From the NCBI RefSeq assembly GCF_003315035.1, contig NZ_QNRE01000003.1:1-64000 (forward strand): a DNA stretch of 64,000 nt, written 5' to 3'. Numbering within the stretch: position 1 is the first letter of the stretch; every line of letters starts with the position of its first letter. Positions 44,299 through 52,988 of this stretch are shown here, in pieces. The position numbers were made by a program, and so were the translations under genes. Under the pieces are notes generated by a model that ran no database searches, had not been told where the DNA came from, and saw only the letters and a program-made list of their open reading frames with translations. The DNA comes from Nocardia puris. GTDB taxonomy: Bacteria > Actinomycetota > Actinomycetes > Mycobacteriales > Mycobacteriaceae.

Positions 44299-45987
44299 AT
44301 GGAGGACAGTTCCCTGATCTGGGACGACGGCGCGCTGGTCACCCTCGATCAGCGCGGACTGCCGCACGAGGTGCGCGAGCTGCGGCTCGGCACGGTGGAC
44401 CAGATCATCGACGCGATCCGCACGCTGGCGATCCGCGGCGCCCCCGCCATCGGCATCGCGGGCGCGTTCGGCGTGGTGATCGCCACCCGGGCGCACACCG
44501 CGGGCGGCGTGGTGGACGAGGCGGCGGTGCAGGCCGAAGCCGACCGGATCGCGTCCGCGCGACCGACCGCCGTGAACCTGGCCTGGGCGGTGCGGCGGGT
44601 GCGCGCGCACGTCGCGCGCGGCGCCGACGCGGTGCTCGCCGAAACCCTCGACATGCTGGCCGAGGACGGGCGCGTCAACCGGGCCGCCGCCACCCACGCC
44701 GCCGATCTCGCGCAGCGCCTGTGCGGCGAGCGCCCGCTGCGCGTGCTCACCCACTGCAACACCGGCCGCCTCGCCACCAGCGCGTTCGGCACCGCGATCG
44801 GCGCGCTGCGGGTGCTGGCCGACCGCGGCGCGATCGAGAACGTGCTGGTCGACGAGACCCGCCCGCTGCTGCAAGGCGCGCGCCTGACCGCTTGGGAGCT
44901 GGCCGAGGCCGGTATCCCGCACCGGCTCACCATCGACTCCGCCGCCGCGTGGGCCATGGCGACCGGACAGGTGGACTGCGTGCTGGTCGGCGCCGACCGG
45001 ATCACCGCCGACGGCGCCGTCGCCAACAAGATCGGCACCTACGCCCTCGCCCTGGCCGCGCACCGGCACGGCATTCCGTTCCTGGTCGTGGCACCCGAGT
45101 CGACCCGCGACCCCGGCACCGCCACCGGCGCGGACATCGTGGTGGAGGAGCGCGCGGCCGCCGAGGTCACCGGGTTCGGCGGTGTCGCCACGGCGCCGGC
45201 CGGGACCGAGGCGTTCAATCCGGCGTTCGACGTGACCCCGCCCGATCTCGTGACGGCGGTGATCACCGAGAACGGCGTGGTCTACGAGAACGGCGGCATC
45301 CCGGAACGCGCACCGGGCGCGGAAGGCAGTGGCGCGCAAGAGGATGCGTCCGATCTCGCTCGGATGGCCCGCGAGCTGTACGCGCGCGGTTGGATGCCCG
45401 GCACCGCGGGAAACATTTCCGTGCGCACGGGCGACGAGGCTCTGATCACCGGCAGCGGACTGTCCAAAGGGCAACTGGCCGTGGCGGATATGGTGCGCGT
45501 GCGGATCGCGGACTCCGCGCCGTTGCCCGGCCAACTGCGGAAACCCTCCGCCGAGACCACCATTCACACCGCCGTCTACCGCACCACCGACGCCGACGCC
45601 GTCGTGCACGTGCATTCCCCGTTCGCGACCACCCTCGCCACGCTGCACGGTTCCCCCGACGCGCGAACCACCTTGCGGATCACCGATCTCGAACTCATCA
45701 AGGGGCTCGGCGGCGCCGATCCCACCGCCGTCGACCTCCCGGTGTTCCCGAATTGGCGTGACGTGCCGCGCATCGGCGCGGATATCGAACGATTCCTGCG
45801 TGAAAACCCCGACGCCCCACCGATTCTGTGTATCGCGGGGCACGGGATCACCACGTGGGGTGAGGATCTCTCCCGGGCGCGCGATCGTGCCGAATGCCTG
45901 GAGGCCCTGTGCGAACTCGTGTCGCGCACCGGGCGGCGGCACGCCTTCGCCACGCCCACCCCATCGCTAGAGATTGGATCGACATGA
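44299..45987 (+). CDS. Fused methylthioribose-1-phosphate isomerase / methylthioribulose-1-phosphate dehydratase (MtnA-MtnB)
   Basis: 562 residues from ATG 44299, with GCGGAGGA upstream. Residues 1-345 are MtnA: RTLAIRGAPAIGIAGAFG, catalytic Cys153 in VLTHCNTGRLAT, and Asp233 in LVGADRITADGAVANKIG. Residues about 350-562 are MtnB, a class II aldolase-fold dehydratase: MPGTAGNISVRTGDEALITG, and zinc histidines in VVHVHSPFATT and IAGHGITTWGEDL. Together they convert 5-methylthioribose-1-phosphate to diketomethylthiopentyl-1-phosphate, steps one and two after phosphorylation. The stop overlaps the mtnD start by four bases. Confidence 0.93.
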   Translation: MEDSSLIWDDGALVTLDQRGLPHEVRELRLGTVDQIIDAIRTLAIRGAPAIGIAGAFGVVIATRAHTAGGVVDEAAVQAEADRIASARPTAVNLAWAVRRVRAHVARGADAVLAETLDMLAEDGRVNRAAATHAADLAQRLCGERPLRVLTHCNTGRLATSAFGTAIGALRVLADRGAIENVLVDETRPLLQGARLTAWELAEAGIPHRLTIDSAAAWAMATGQVDCVLVGADRITADGAVANKIGTYALALAAHRHGIPFLVVAPESTRDPGTATGADIVVEERAAAEVTGFGGVATAPAGTEAFNPAFDVTPPDLVTAVITENGVVYENGGIPERAPGAEGSGAQEDASDLARMARELYARGWMPGTAGNISVRTGDEALITGSGLSKGQLAVADMVRVRIADSAPLPGQLRKPSAETTIHTAVYRTTDADAVVHVHSPFATTLATLHGSPDARTTLRITDLELIKGLGGADPTAVDLPVFPNWRDVPRIGADIERFLRENPDAPPILCIAGHGITTWGEDLSRARDRAECLEALCELVSRTGRRHAFATPTPSLEIGST

Positions 45988-46559
45988 CTCTGCTGCAGGT
46001 GATGGCCGCCGACGACGCGGCCGCGGTGCGGGTGCGCACCTCCGACGACGAGGTGATCGCCGCCGAATTGGCCGGGCACGGCATCACTTTCGACCGCTGG
46101 CCGGTGGTCGAGAACGCGTCGGCGGTGCCGTCGGACGAACTGCTCGCCCACTACGCCGAGCGGATCGCCGAACTCAACGCCTCGGGCCGCTATCGGCACA
46201 TCGACGTGGCGCGCATCCACCCCGACGACACCAACCCGGAGTGGCCGGCGATCGCCGAGGGCGCCCGGCAGAAGTTCCTCAGCGAGCACCGGCATGCCGA
46301 GGACGAGGTGCGCTACTTCGCGTCCGGGCGCGGCTGCTTCTACCTGCACCTCGGCGAGGAGGTGCTGGCGGTGGTCTGCGAGGGCGGCGATCTGCTGTCG
46401 GTGCCCGCGGGCACACTGCACTGGTTCGATATGGGCACCAGGCCCGATTTCATCGCCCTCCGGTTCTTCGAGGAGGAGGACGGCTGGGTGGGCGACTTCA
46501 CCGGCGACCCGATCAGCCAGGGCTTCCCCACCCTCGACGAGCTGCTCACCGCCCCGTGA
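45984..46559 (+). CDS. mtnD: Acireductone dioxygenase (MtnD)
   Basis: 191 residues. A cupin with the metal-binding set SEHRHAEDEVRYF (His, His, Glu) and VPAGTLHWFDMG (His). It oxidises acireductone either to the 2-keto acid of methionine plus formate (Fe form) or off-pathway (Ni form). It overlaps both neighbours by four bases (ATGA before, GTGA after), so the operon is translationally coupled. Length is typical. Confidence 0.95.
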   Translation: MTLLQVMAADDAAAVRVRTSDDEVIAAELAGHGITFDRWPVVENASAVPSDELLAHYAERIAELNASGRYRHIDVARIHPDDTNPEWPAIAEGARQKFLSEHRHAEDEVRYFASGRGCFYLHLGEEVLAVVCEGGDLLSVPAGTLHWFDMGTRPDFIALRFFEEEDGWVGDFTGDPISQGFPTLDELLTAP

Positions 46560-47245
46560 CCCGCGCGATCGTCCTCGATATCGAGGGCACCACGAGCCCC
46601 ACCAGCTCGGTTCGCGAGGATCTCTACGGCTACACCGCGGCCCGGCTGCCGGACTGGCTGGCCGAGCATCGCGACGATGTCGCCGCGCCCGTGCTGGCCG
46701 GCACCCGCGAGCTGGCCGCGCGGCCGGACGCCGAGGTGGGCGAGGTCGCCGAGATCCTGCGCGGCTGGCTGGGTTCGGATGTGAAGGCCGAGCCGCTGAA
46801 GACCGCGCAGGGGCTGATCTGCGCCGAGGGGTTCCGCAACGGCACGCTGCACGGCGAGTTCTTCGACGACGTGCCGCCCGCACTCGTCGCGTGGCACAAG
46901 GCCGGATACGCGCTGTCCGTGTACTCGTCGGGTTCGGTGCGCAATCAACGGGATTGGTTCACCTTCGCGCGCGGCGGCGACCTCTCCGCACTGATCGGCG
47001 ACCACTTCGACCTGTCCACGGCGGGCCCGAAGCGCGAGCCCGCCTCCTACGAGACGATCGCCCGGTCTCTCGGGCTCCCTCCCGCGGACATCCTGTTCCT
47101 CTCGGATCACCCTGACGAACTCGATGCCGCGGTGGCGGCGGGCTGGTCGGCAATCGGCGTTCACCGTGACGGCGAACCGAACGCCCCCCGACCCCCACAC
47201 CGCTGGATCAGCTCGTTCACCGAAATCGACCTGCCTGGCGTTTAG
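46556..47245 (+). CDS. mtnC: Acireductone synthase (enolase-phosphatase, MtnC)
   Basis: 229 residues from GTG 46556. A HAD-superfamily fold: IVLDIEGTTSPTSSV is motif I with the nucleophilic Asp, VYSSGSVRNQRDWF is motif II, GPKREPASYETIARSL carries the motif III lysine, and ILFLSDHPDELDAA is motif IV. It enolises and dephosphorylates the diketo intermediate to acireductone. With MtnAB and MtnD this covers the pathway from MTR-1-P to ketomethylthiobutyrate. The first enzyme (MTA phosphorylase or nucleosidase) and the final transaminase are not in the window. Confidence 0.95.
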   Translation: MTRAIVLDIEGTTSPTSSVREDLYGYTAARLPDWLAEHRDDVAAPVLAGTRELAARPDAEVGEVAEILRGWLGSDVKAEPLKTAQGLICAEGFRNGTLHGEFFDDVPPALVAWHKAGYALSVYSSGSVRNQRDWFTFARGGDLSALIGDHFDLSTAGPKREPASYETIARSLGLPPADILFLSDHPDELDAAVAAGWSAIGVHRDGEPNAPRPPHRWISSFTEIDLPGV

Positions 47246-47380
47246 CCCCGCCCGAACCGCGCGACGAACACGTTCTCCGGGGACGCGCCGAGATCGCAGC
47301 ACACGCGGACTCACCGCGGAAGTCGGCGGCCGGGCCGGGCGGTCTCGCGCAGTCTCGGCGTGTCGGTGCGCACAGACGAA

Positions 47381-47413
47381 GAATCGGGTGCGACATTGTG
47401 CCGCACCCGATTC
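47381..47413. terminator. Convergent terminator after the mtn operon
   Basis: A perfect 12-bp stem, GAATCGGGTGCG (47381-47392) with CGCACCCGATTC (47402-47413), nine-base loop. It lies 10 bases from the stop of the convergent minus-strand gene and 135 bases past mtnC. Confidence 0.7.
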
Positions 47414-47423
47414 GGTTCGGGGA

Positions 47424-48371
47424 TCACCCGTTGGAGACCCGGATCACCGGTGGGCGGCGTGGCCCCGTGCGGGCGGCGGCGGTGGTGAAGATGTGGCGGG
47501 CGCGCACGGCGGCCGGGCTGGTGGACCAGGGCGCGAGCGCGGTGGTGAACATCAGCTCGCACCACGACAGCGCGGGCACCTCGCCGGCGGCGAGGGTGGC
47601 GATGAGCGACATCTCCACGTCGTGCCCCGACCAGGCGGCCAGCAGCCAGGCGGCGTCGAGGCGGCCGAGGAATTCCTCGGCGTCGTCGGGCGGACCGTGC
47701 GGGGTGTCCACGGCGAGGTGCACGGCCGCCGAGATCGCGTGCCGCAGGGTGGCATCGAGACCGGCGGCGTCGCGCAGCAACAGCGATTCCAGCGCCGCGC
47801 GCAGGTCGACGGCGGGATCGGCGGCAGGCTCCGTCCGGAGCTCGTTCGCGTTGCGAGTCACGGGCAACCCCTCCTCGGTGTCGGTGTTCACGGGCGGATG
47901 GGTGCCGGCCGCCCGCACCGAGCGCAGGTGCCTGCCCGGCCTCGGTTCGGGTGCTTCGGCGTCGACCAGGCTCAGCAGCGCCCCGGGATTCCAGTCCAGG
48001 CTGCCGAAGACGTGGCACCAGTCCAGCGCCGGATTGTCCTCGGAGTAGACGAGATCCAGCACGAGCCCGGACATGGACGCGGCACACGCCAGCGTGATCT
48101 CGTCCACGTCGGTGTCGGTGACGGTGAGATGCAGGGTGGCTTCGGAGTGCCCCGCGTCGGCACGGGCGCGGCCCGCCAACCACACGGCGCGCGACGCGGC
48201 GGCCATGGTGCCGGCCAACCGGTCGCCGCGGGGATGGTCGGCATCGCTGTCGAGGAACGGCCCGTACCACAGCGCCCGCCCCTCGTCGGCGCAGACCGCG
48301 AAGGTTCCGTTGCCGCAATCGGCCGCGGCCGCCAGGGAGATATGCGGAGTGGATCCACTGTCCTCGGCCAT
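47424..48371 (-). CDS. Hypothetical protein
   Basis: 315 residues from ATG 48371 (MAEDSGSTPHISLAAAADCG). No known domain. The composition is normal for a soluble protein. The N-terminal half has segments like FAVCADEGRALWYGPFLDSD and MAAASRAVWLAGRARADAG. The C-terminal half is helical (LDAAWLLAAWSGHDVEMSLI, ATLAAGEVPALSWCELMFTT). The layout loosely resembles actinobacterial DUF4192-type proteins, but I cannot confirm it. A 10-bp hairpin (48418-48450) lies upstream in its leader. Confidence 0.65.
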   Translation of the reverse strand: MAEDSGSTPHISLAAAADCGNGTFAVCADEGRALWYGPFLDSDADHPRGDRLAGTMAAASRAVWLAGRARADAGHSEATLHLTVTDTDVDEITLACAASMSGLVLDLVYSEDNPALDWCHVFGSLDWNPGALLSLVDAEAPEPRPGRHLRSVRAAGTHPPVNTDTEEGLPVTRNANELRTEPAADPAVDLRAALESLLLRDAAGLDATLRHAISAAVHLAVDTPHGPPDDAEEFLGRLDAAWLLAAWSGHDVEMSLIATLAAGEVPALSWCELMFTTALAPWSTSPAAVRARHIFTTAAARTGPRRPPVIRVSNG

Positions 48372-48755
48372 GTGCACTCGCCTCCCGCAATGTTCGCGCA
48401 ATTCGGTTGTCCGCCGAATGCCGGGCGCCGCAGCGGCGTTCGCCCGGCATCGGGCCTTGAAAAGATCAAAGACGGTCGCGAGGGTGAATGTCCAGAGTCG
48501 GTGTGCATTACCGCGCGCCCCAAGGGGTACCTACACCGAGCAGTGCGCGCCCTACCGGGTATGACTGCCGATCCGGGCACGGCATATCACCGGCAATGCG
48601 TTTCCGCACATTACTCCCCCCGGTACCGTCGAGACATGCCCCCTGTTTTCGCGGCGTCCGGCATCGGGTGCGGGACCGAGCACCACCCGGTCCCGTCGCC
48701 GACGCGAGCGGGGCGAATCACCGCGCGCCCCATCGGCCTCGAATCGCGGTGTGGG
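48372..48755. other. Intergenic region with a GC-rich hairpin
   Basis: 384 bases without a convincing gene between two minus-strand genes. ATGCCGGGCG (48418-48427) pairs with CGCCCGGCAT (48441-48450) around a loop that can pair further (CCGC/GCGG). It could end the XRE gene transcript or structure the leader of the next gene. The remainder shows no motif I recognise. Confidence 0.5.
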
Positions 48756-49580
48756 TCAGGACTCCTCGCGCGAGCGGGCCGCGGCGGGTTCGGGGCAGGA
48801 GGTGCGAATGCCGAGGAAGAACTGGATGCGCCCCGGGTGGTTGCTGGAATCCACACGGAAGAGTTGCGCGTCGAGACTGAAGCATTCGCCGGTGCGAAGG
48901 TCGCGCAGGTGCATATGGGGCCGGTCACGTCCGTAGGTGGTGTGGCCGGCCGACCACATGCGGCGGAACTCGGGATACCGGCCCAGTTCCTCGAGGAGTT
49001 CGGTCGACCAGGCGGTGTCGCCGGACTGGCCGATGAGCCCGCGCAGCCAGTCGACGGTGAGCATGGCCTCGCGCTCCCATTCGACCATCACCCGTTGGGA
49101 CACCTCGTTGCCGAAGAACCAGCGCAGGATGTTCACGTCGTCCACCAGGCCGGGGAAGGCCTCGGCATAGGAATCGTTCCAGCACAACAGGTTCCAGCGG
49201 GTGTCCAGGTAGCCGGCCACGTTCGGTTCGTGCAGGGCCAGCCTGCGGCGCATATCCGCCCCGATGCCCGCGCGCAGCTGCGCCACCGTGGGGAAACCGT
49301 CCTCGGAGAGCCCGGCCAGATCGAACAGGTGCCTGCGTTCGGCGTCGGAGATCGGGCTGATGCGGTTCAGGTAGCCGACCAGCGCCTCGACCACGGCCTT
49401 CGTGGGATGCTCGCGATCCCCACCCTCGAGGTGCGTGACGTAGCTGGAACTGACACCCGCCGCGAACGCCAGCTTCTCGCGGGAGATCCGCCGATCGTCG
49501 CGCAATCTGCGCAACACCCCTCCGAAACTCGGTGGCCGCAGCAGACCGTTTGAGCTGACCTCGCTCGACTTGCGTGACAC
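48756..49580 (-). CDS. XRE-family regulator with MmyB-like ligand-binding domain
   Basis: 274 residues from GTG 49580, with AGGAG nine bases upstream. Helix-turn-helix at about 17-55: GGVLRRLRDDRRISREKLAF, then AAGVSSSYVTHLEGGDREHP. The rest is the MmyB-like domain (PF17765 type): NVAGYLDTRWNLLCWNDSYA, FGNEVSQRVMVEWEREAM, and TYGRDRPHMHLRDLRTGECF. In Streptomyces and relatives such regulators often control a neighbouring oxidoreductase and may bind fatty acids. No obvious target lies adjacent; the gene is preceded by a 512-base gap with an AT-rich patch. Confidence 0.9.
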   Translation of the reverse strand: MSRKSSEVSSNGLLRPPSFGGVLRRLRDDRRISREKLAFAAGVSSSYVTHLEGGDREHPTKAVVEALVGYLNRISPISDAERRHLFDLAGLSEDGFPTVAQLRAGIGADMRRRLALHEPNVAGYLDTRWNLLCWNDSYAEAFPGLVDDVNILRWFFGNEVSQRVMVEWEREAMLTVDWLRGLIGQSGDTAWSTELLEELGRYPEFRRMWSAGHTTYGRDRPHMHLRDLRTGECFSLDAQLFRVDSSNHPGRIQFFLGIRTSCPEPAAARSREES

Positions 49581-50092
49581 AGCAATCCGCTCCTATGAGA
49601 AAAGAACACGTATCAAAACAAGTGGGGCACTTCGCTGTCGACTGCTCGAATCGCGCGGCCCGCGCCGCGCCGACTCCGTTTCCCTTCTCCCGTCTTCACC
49701 AGTCCCCGGGCGACGCCCGTCGCGCACGATATTAACTGACTTCTCTCATGTATATTCGCTCCAAACCCGGTGTCGGAGTTAAATTTCAGCTACATTCTTC
49801 CTGGTCACCGCGCTTCGCGGGCCGGTCGGCGCGGGGTACGCGGGTGTGCGCGGGTCCCGGGAAAACGCGCGAGATCCGGTCGCGCCGGGGAGTGTCGCGG
49901 GGGCCGGGAAAGTGATACTCCGCGTCACTTGAATCAGCCTGCCGGAAGTCGCGACATCCGTCAGGCGACAGCTCGAGAAGTGTGCGCTCCCTCGACATCT
50001 CCGTAGCGGACCGGAGGACTGCGGCGACCGAACCGTCGCCCGGGTCGCCGACCATGCCGGGCCCGCGCATCGCGTCACCGCCGACCAATCCC
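49581..50092. other. Intergenic region with AT-rich promoter patch
   Basis: 512 bases without a gene I can support. An AT-rich stretch near 49728-49770 (GATATTAACTGACTTCTCTC, then ATGTATATTCG) stands out and probably holds the promoter of the XRE gene to the left. The GC-rich rest holds open frames in several phases but none with convincing protein-like sequence or a ribosome site. Confidence 0.4.
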
Positions 50093-50296
50093 CTAACGGT
50101 GCGCGAACTCTCCGCTTCGCGTGCCCGCGAGGAAGGCGTCCCACTCGGCGGGGGCGAGGATCAGTGCGGGGCCGGTCGGGTTCTTCGAATCGCGAACGCC
50201 GACGGCGCCGTCCAGATGCGCGACCTCGACACAGTCACCGCCCGTCTTGCTGTAACTGCTCTTGAACCAGTCCGCTGCGGACATGCTGACGTTCAT
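50093..50296 (-). CDS. DUF397 protein
   Basis: 67 residues from ATG 50296. The DUF397 pattern is complete: WFKSSYSKTGGDCVEVAHLD, AVGVRDSKNPTGPALILAP and AEWDAFLAGTRSGEF. Its start overlaps the stop of the upstream XRE regulator (ATGA). In actinomycetes such pairs (for example BldB/WhiJ-like systems in Streptomyces) affect development and antibiotic production, with the small protein thought to work with the regulator. Confidence 0.92.
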   Translation of the reverse strand: MNVSMSAADWFKSSYSKTGGDCVEVAHLDGAVGVRDSKNPTGPALILAPAEWDAFLAGTRSGEFAHR

Positions 50297-51174
50297 TCCC
50301 CGCACTCCTCCGCAATCGCCCGTATCAGCGACCTGGACTCGATATCCCCCAGCGCGACGCGTTCGATCTCGCCGATGGCGGCACGATACTGCTCGATCTC
50401 AACACCTTTGTCCAGGTACAGGGCACCAGTGTAGCTCTCGACGTACACCACGGGCGGCTCTGTCAGAGAAGGATTGGCGTGCTCGGGGAACTCGAGTAGG
50501 ACGAACGAACCGACCTGCAGCCCCAGCCACCCGACGGCGGTCATGGGGATGACTCTGATGGACACGCCAGAGTGGTCGCCGAGAAGGAGTAGATGCCGGG
50601 CTTGCTCAGACGTGGTCCGATCGTCCCCCATGCGATGCCGCAACGCCGCCTCGCTCAGGAGTACGTCGAAGCGAAACACATCGCTCGATTCCGCCAGGCG
50701 CTCTTGGCGTTTCGCGAGCACCGCCAGATGGCGGTCGACATCGCCATCCGACAACGCCGGACGATAGGCACGCGCCATCGCACGCCGGTAGCCGGCGGTC
50801 TGCACGAGCCCCGGCAACATCGTCAGCTGGAACGACACGATGCGGCTCGCATACTGCTCCAGTTCGATGAACAGGTTGTTGTGGTCGAGAATCGCGTTGC
50901 CGTACGACTGCCACCAACCCGTCTTGCGCGACTCCTCCGCGAGCCAGAACAGTTCTCGCCGCAGTTCGTCCTCGACCCCGTACACGTCGCACAGTTGACG
51001 GAGCACACCTCGCTTGATGACGGCGACCTGAGCTTTCTCCAAGCGCCACAACGTCTGTGAACTCATCTCGCCGAGCTTCGCGGCCTCGTCGCGGGTGAGG
51101 CCGGCGGCCTCCCGCAGCAAGAGCAGGCGGCGAGCGAGCAGTCGCCGGGGCGGCGTCGTCGTCTGCGGCGCCAC
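50293..51174 (-). CDS. XRE-family regulator with DUF5753 domain
   Basis: 293 residues from GTG 51174. HTH at about 13-60: RRLLLLREAAGLTRDEAAKL, then GEMSSQTLWRLEKAQVAVIK. The DUF5753 domain follows: SRIVSFQLTMLPGLVQTAGY, AVLAKRQERLAESSDVFRFD, SEAALRHRMG and EFPEHANPSLTEPPVVYVES. It is the WhiJ-like partner of the DUF397 gene, overlapping it by four bases. The regulated target is not evident here. Confidence 0.92.
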   Translation of the reverse strand: MAPQTTTPPRRLLARRLLLLREAAGLTRDEAAKLGEMSSQTLWRLEKAQVAVIKRGVLRQLCDVYGVEDELRRELFWLAEESRKTGWWQSYGNAILDHNNLFIELEQYASRIVSFQLTMLPGLVQTAGYRRAMARAYRPALSDGDVDRHLAVLAKRQERLAESSDVFRFDVLLSEAALRHRMGDDRTTSEQARHLLLLGDHSGVSIRVIPMTAVGWLGLQVGSFVLLEFPEHANPSLTEPPVVYVESYTGALYLDKGVEIEQYRAAIGEIERVALGDIESRSLIRAIAEECGE

Positions 51175-51614
51175 TGTTCATTCCGCCGAATCGTCTGCCA
51201 TGAAACCCCTTGTTCGACAGGGCCGCCGAACCATTCCAGTTGATTTGGAAGGAATCGTCTTTCCTCTAATTCTGTTGGGAATACTACGCTTTCGGACCCC
51301 GCAGTGGTCTACTCACAGAGCCCAATAATTTCTCGCATACGTCCGACGATCGGCGATTCCAACGATCCCCCGGACGAGGTTGGTCCTGTCCGAAATTCCT
51401 ATGTCGCACCCGATGCGCCGCCGGCGCACCGGGGGGAGGGTTGATACCTTGGACCGCATACCTTTTGGCGCAACCGTGCAGGAACGTTGCTACTTCTATC
51501 GTCGGATATGCGACCTTCCAGCTGTGGTCGATCCGCCATTCCTCGGCCGGATCACCATTCCGGCAACACACGTGTGGGCGCTCATCATGCCCGCTGGACT
51601 CGGGGAAATCCGTC
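51175..51614. other. AT-richer intergenic region
   Basis: 440 bases, less GC-rich than the surroundings (for example GGAATCGTCTTTCCTCTAAT). It separates the XRE/DUF397 pair from plus-strand genes and probably holds promoters for both sides. A 42-codon frame near 51202 with a hydrophobic stretch has no ribosome site and is not annotated as a gene. Confidence 0.4.
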
Positions 51615-51803
51615 ATGCAAGAGCTCCGCTACCAGAATGAGAACCTCGGCCCGATCCTCCACCACCCCCGCTCGGACCGCTGGTCCTTCCTCGTCCGCCC
51701 CGACATCCCCGACGACGTCGGACTATTCGCGGAACTGTTCCGCGCCAACGTCTCGGTCGTCCGAGAGGGGCCGCCCACTGCATGCGAACCGCGACAGCGG
51801 TAG
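51615..51803 (+). CDS. Small hypothetical protein, possibly truncated
   Basis: 62 residues from ATG 51615, with GGGGAAA upstream. The sequence MQELRYQNENLGPILHHPR, then SDRWSFLVRPDIPDDVGLFA and ELFRANVSVVREGPP, looks like genuine protein and appears to stop soon after a beta strand, so it may be the front part of a longer family protein. No function can be assigned. It precedes the type VII cassette but is separated from it by 180 bases. Confidence 0.5.
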   Translation: MQELRYQNENLGPILHHPRSDRWSFLVRPDIPDDVGLFAELFRANVSVVREGPPTACEPRQR

Positions 51804-51985
51804 AGCTCCCGACTCGAGCGAGACCGGACAAGCACAGGCTGCGTCTGCCGGCCCGCGAATGGCACATGTCACCCGCGCCGGGGGCGATACACGGTAGGTG
51901 CTGAAAATCGGGCGGAACCGTGGCGGCACCGGCTGCGTCATATAGTTGCAGCGGGGGAAACTGCCACGTCGACGCCAGGAGAGCC

Positions 51986-52534
51986 ATGCGCATCGCTCAC
52001 GCCCTACGCACCGCGATCACGGGGGGTGCGGTACTCGTGCTGGCCGCGGGGTGCGGAACGGAGGTCGGTGGGCAGGCCGAGTCCACATCGACCACCACCA
52101 CGCCCGCCATGGACAACTTGCTCAATCCGTGTACGGACATCCCGGACGAGTGGTTGGTTGAAACGGGCGTCGATCCAGCGAGCGAGCGTGACACGGTGAA
52201 CCCCTCCGACGCGTCTGCATGGCGAGTATGTGGCTGGAACTCCGTCGAGCTCCCATATCGGGTCGACGTCATGTCCTCCAGCCGCAAACTGGAAGAGATT
52301 CGCGCCAACCCAAGTCTCGTCCTGCTCCGCGAGACCACAATCGGAACCCGCCCGGCTCTGGTCACCCGCAACCAGTCCGACACGGATACGGAGAGCTGCT
52401 ATGTAGCCTTCCCGGCGGATCAAGGCTCGTTCACAATCGCCGTTGGTTGGCGCGCATCTCAGCCGAAGACTCACGATCGATGCGATTTGGCAATCAAGCA
52501 CGCCACTGATCTGGAGCGCCACCTACCCAATTAG
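51986..52534 (+). CDS. DUF3558-type lipoprotein
   Basis: 182 residues from ATG 51986, with AGGAGAG upstream. The signal peptide ends in the lipobox LVLAAGCGTE, giving a lipidated Cys at about position 23. The mature part has the DUF3558 layout: MDNLLNPCTDIPDEWLVETG, then WRVCGWNS and a distal pair of cysteines (ESCYVAF, HDRCDLA). Such lipoproteins are common beside ESX/type VII loci in Nocardia and relatives. It opens a four-gene run and was probably acquired with it. Confidence 0.85.
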   Translation: MRIAHALRTAITGGAVLVLAAGCGTEVGGQAESTSTTTTPAMDNLLNPCTDIPDEWLVETGVDPASERDTVNPSDASAWRVCGWNSVELPYRVDVMSSSRKLEEIRANPSLVLLRETTIGTRPALVTRNQSDTDTESCYVAFPADQGSFTIAVGWRASQPKTHDRCDLAIKHATDLERHLPN

Positions 52535-52577
52535 GGCGCCGCCCGCAGCGGCGATGAAGACATATCGCGAGGGGAGC

Positions 52578-52988
52578 ATGACAATGACTGGTGACATGCA
52601 AGGCCATCTGAAGACCTGGCAGAACTTCAAAGACCAAGCGATAAACGGCGAGTTCACGATGGACCACGAGATCGGCGCGGCTCTTCGTGATCGCTGCAAT
52701 ACCCTTCTGGTCGCCCTCGATCAAATGAAAATCGACGCCCAGAACCTGCAGTATCTGTCTGGCTATGGCGGCCTGCCCTCGGCCCAGGACTTGCAGAGCA
52801 AGTTCCAGAAAAAGGCGACCGGCGGCGCTGACCACGACCCCGATGACAATGCCGTCCACCGCATTCAACAGCACATCGAGGTGGTCAAGACGATGCGCGA
52901 CGCCTACCTCGCCGCGATCGGTGAACTCCAGAACACCGATCAGAACGCCGGAAACCAGATGGGCACCCAAACCGAGCAGGTGAACTGA
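52578..52988 (+). CDS. Small helical protein of the type VII cassette
   Basis: 136 residues from ATG 52578, with GAGGGGAG upstream. Mostly alpha-helical: HLKTWQNFKDQAINGEFTM, RDRCNTLLVALDQMKIDAQN and HIEVVKTMRDAYLAAIGELQ. No signal peptide, no cysteine pair. By position and size it may be the PE-like partner of the next protein. It lacks a clear YxxxD/E export signal, although AYLAAIGE near the C-terminus is similar in kind. Its stop overlaps the next start by one base. Confidence 0.7.
   Translation: MTMTGDMQGHLKTWQNFKDQAINGEFTMDHEIGAALRDRCNTLLVALDQMKIDAQNLQYLSGYGGLPSAQDLQSKFQKKATGGADHDPDDNAVHRIQQHIEVVKTMRDAYLAAIGELQNTDQNAGNQMGTQTEQVN

Noticed and set aside
49786..50088. A 100-codon minus-strand frame between the two XRE genes
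   Set aside because: No ribosome site, composition of random GC-rich translation, no recognisable fold.
51198..51328. A short hydrophobic frame (42 codons) after the XRE/DUF397 pair
   Set aside because: No ribosome binding site and AT-richer local DNA explain the hydrophobic residues; toxin-like peptides cannot be excluded but nothing supports one.
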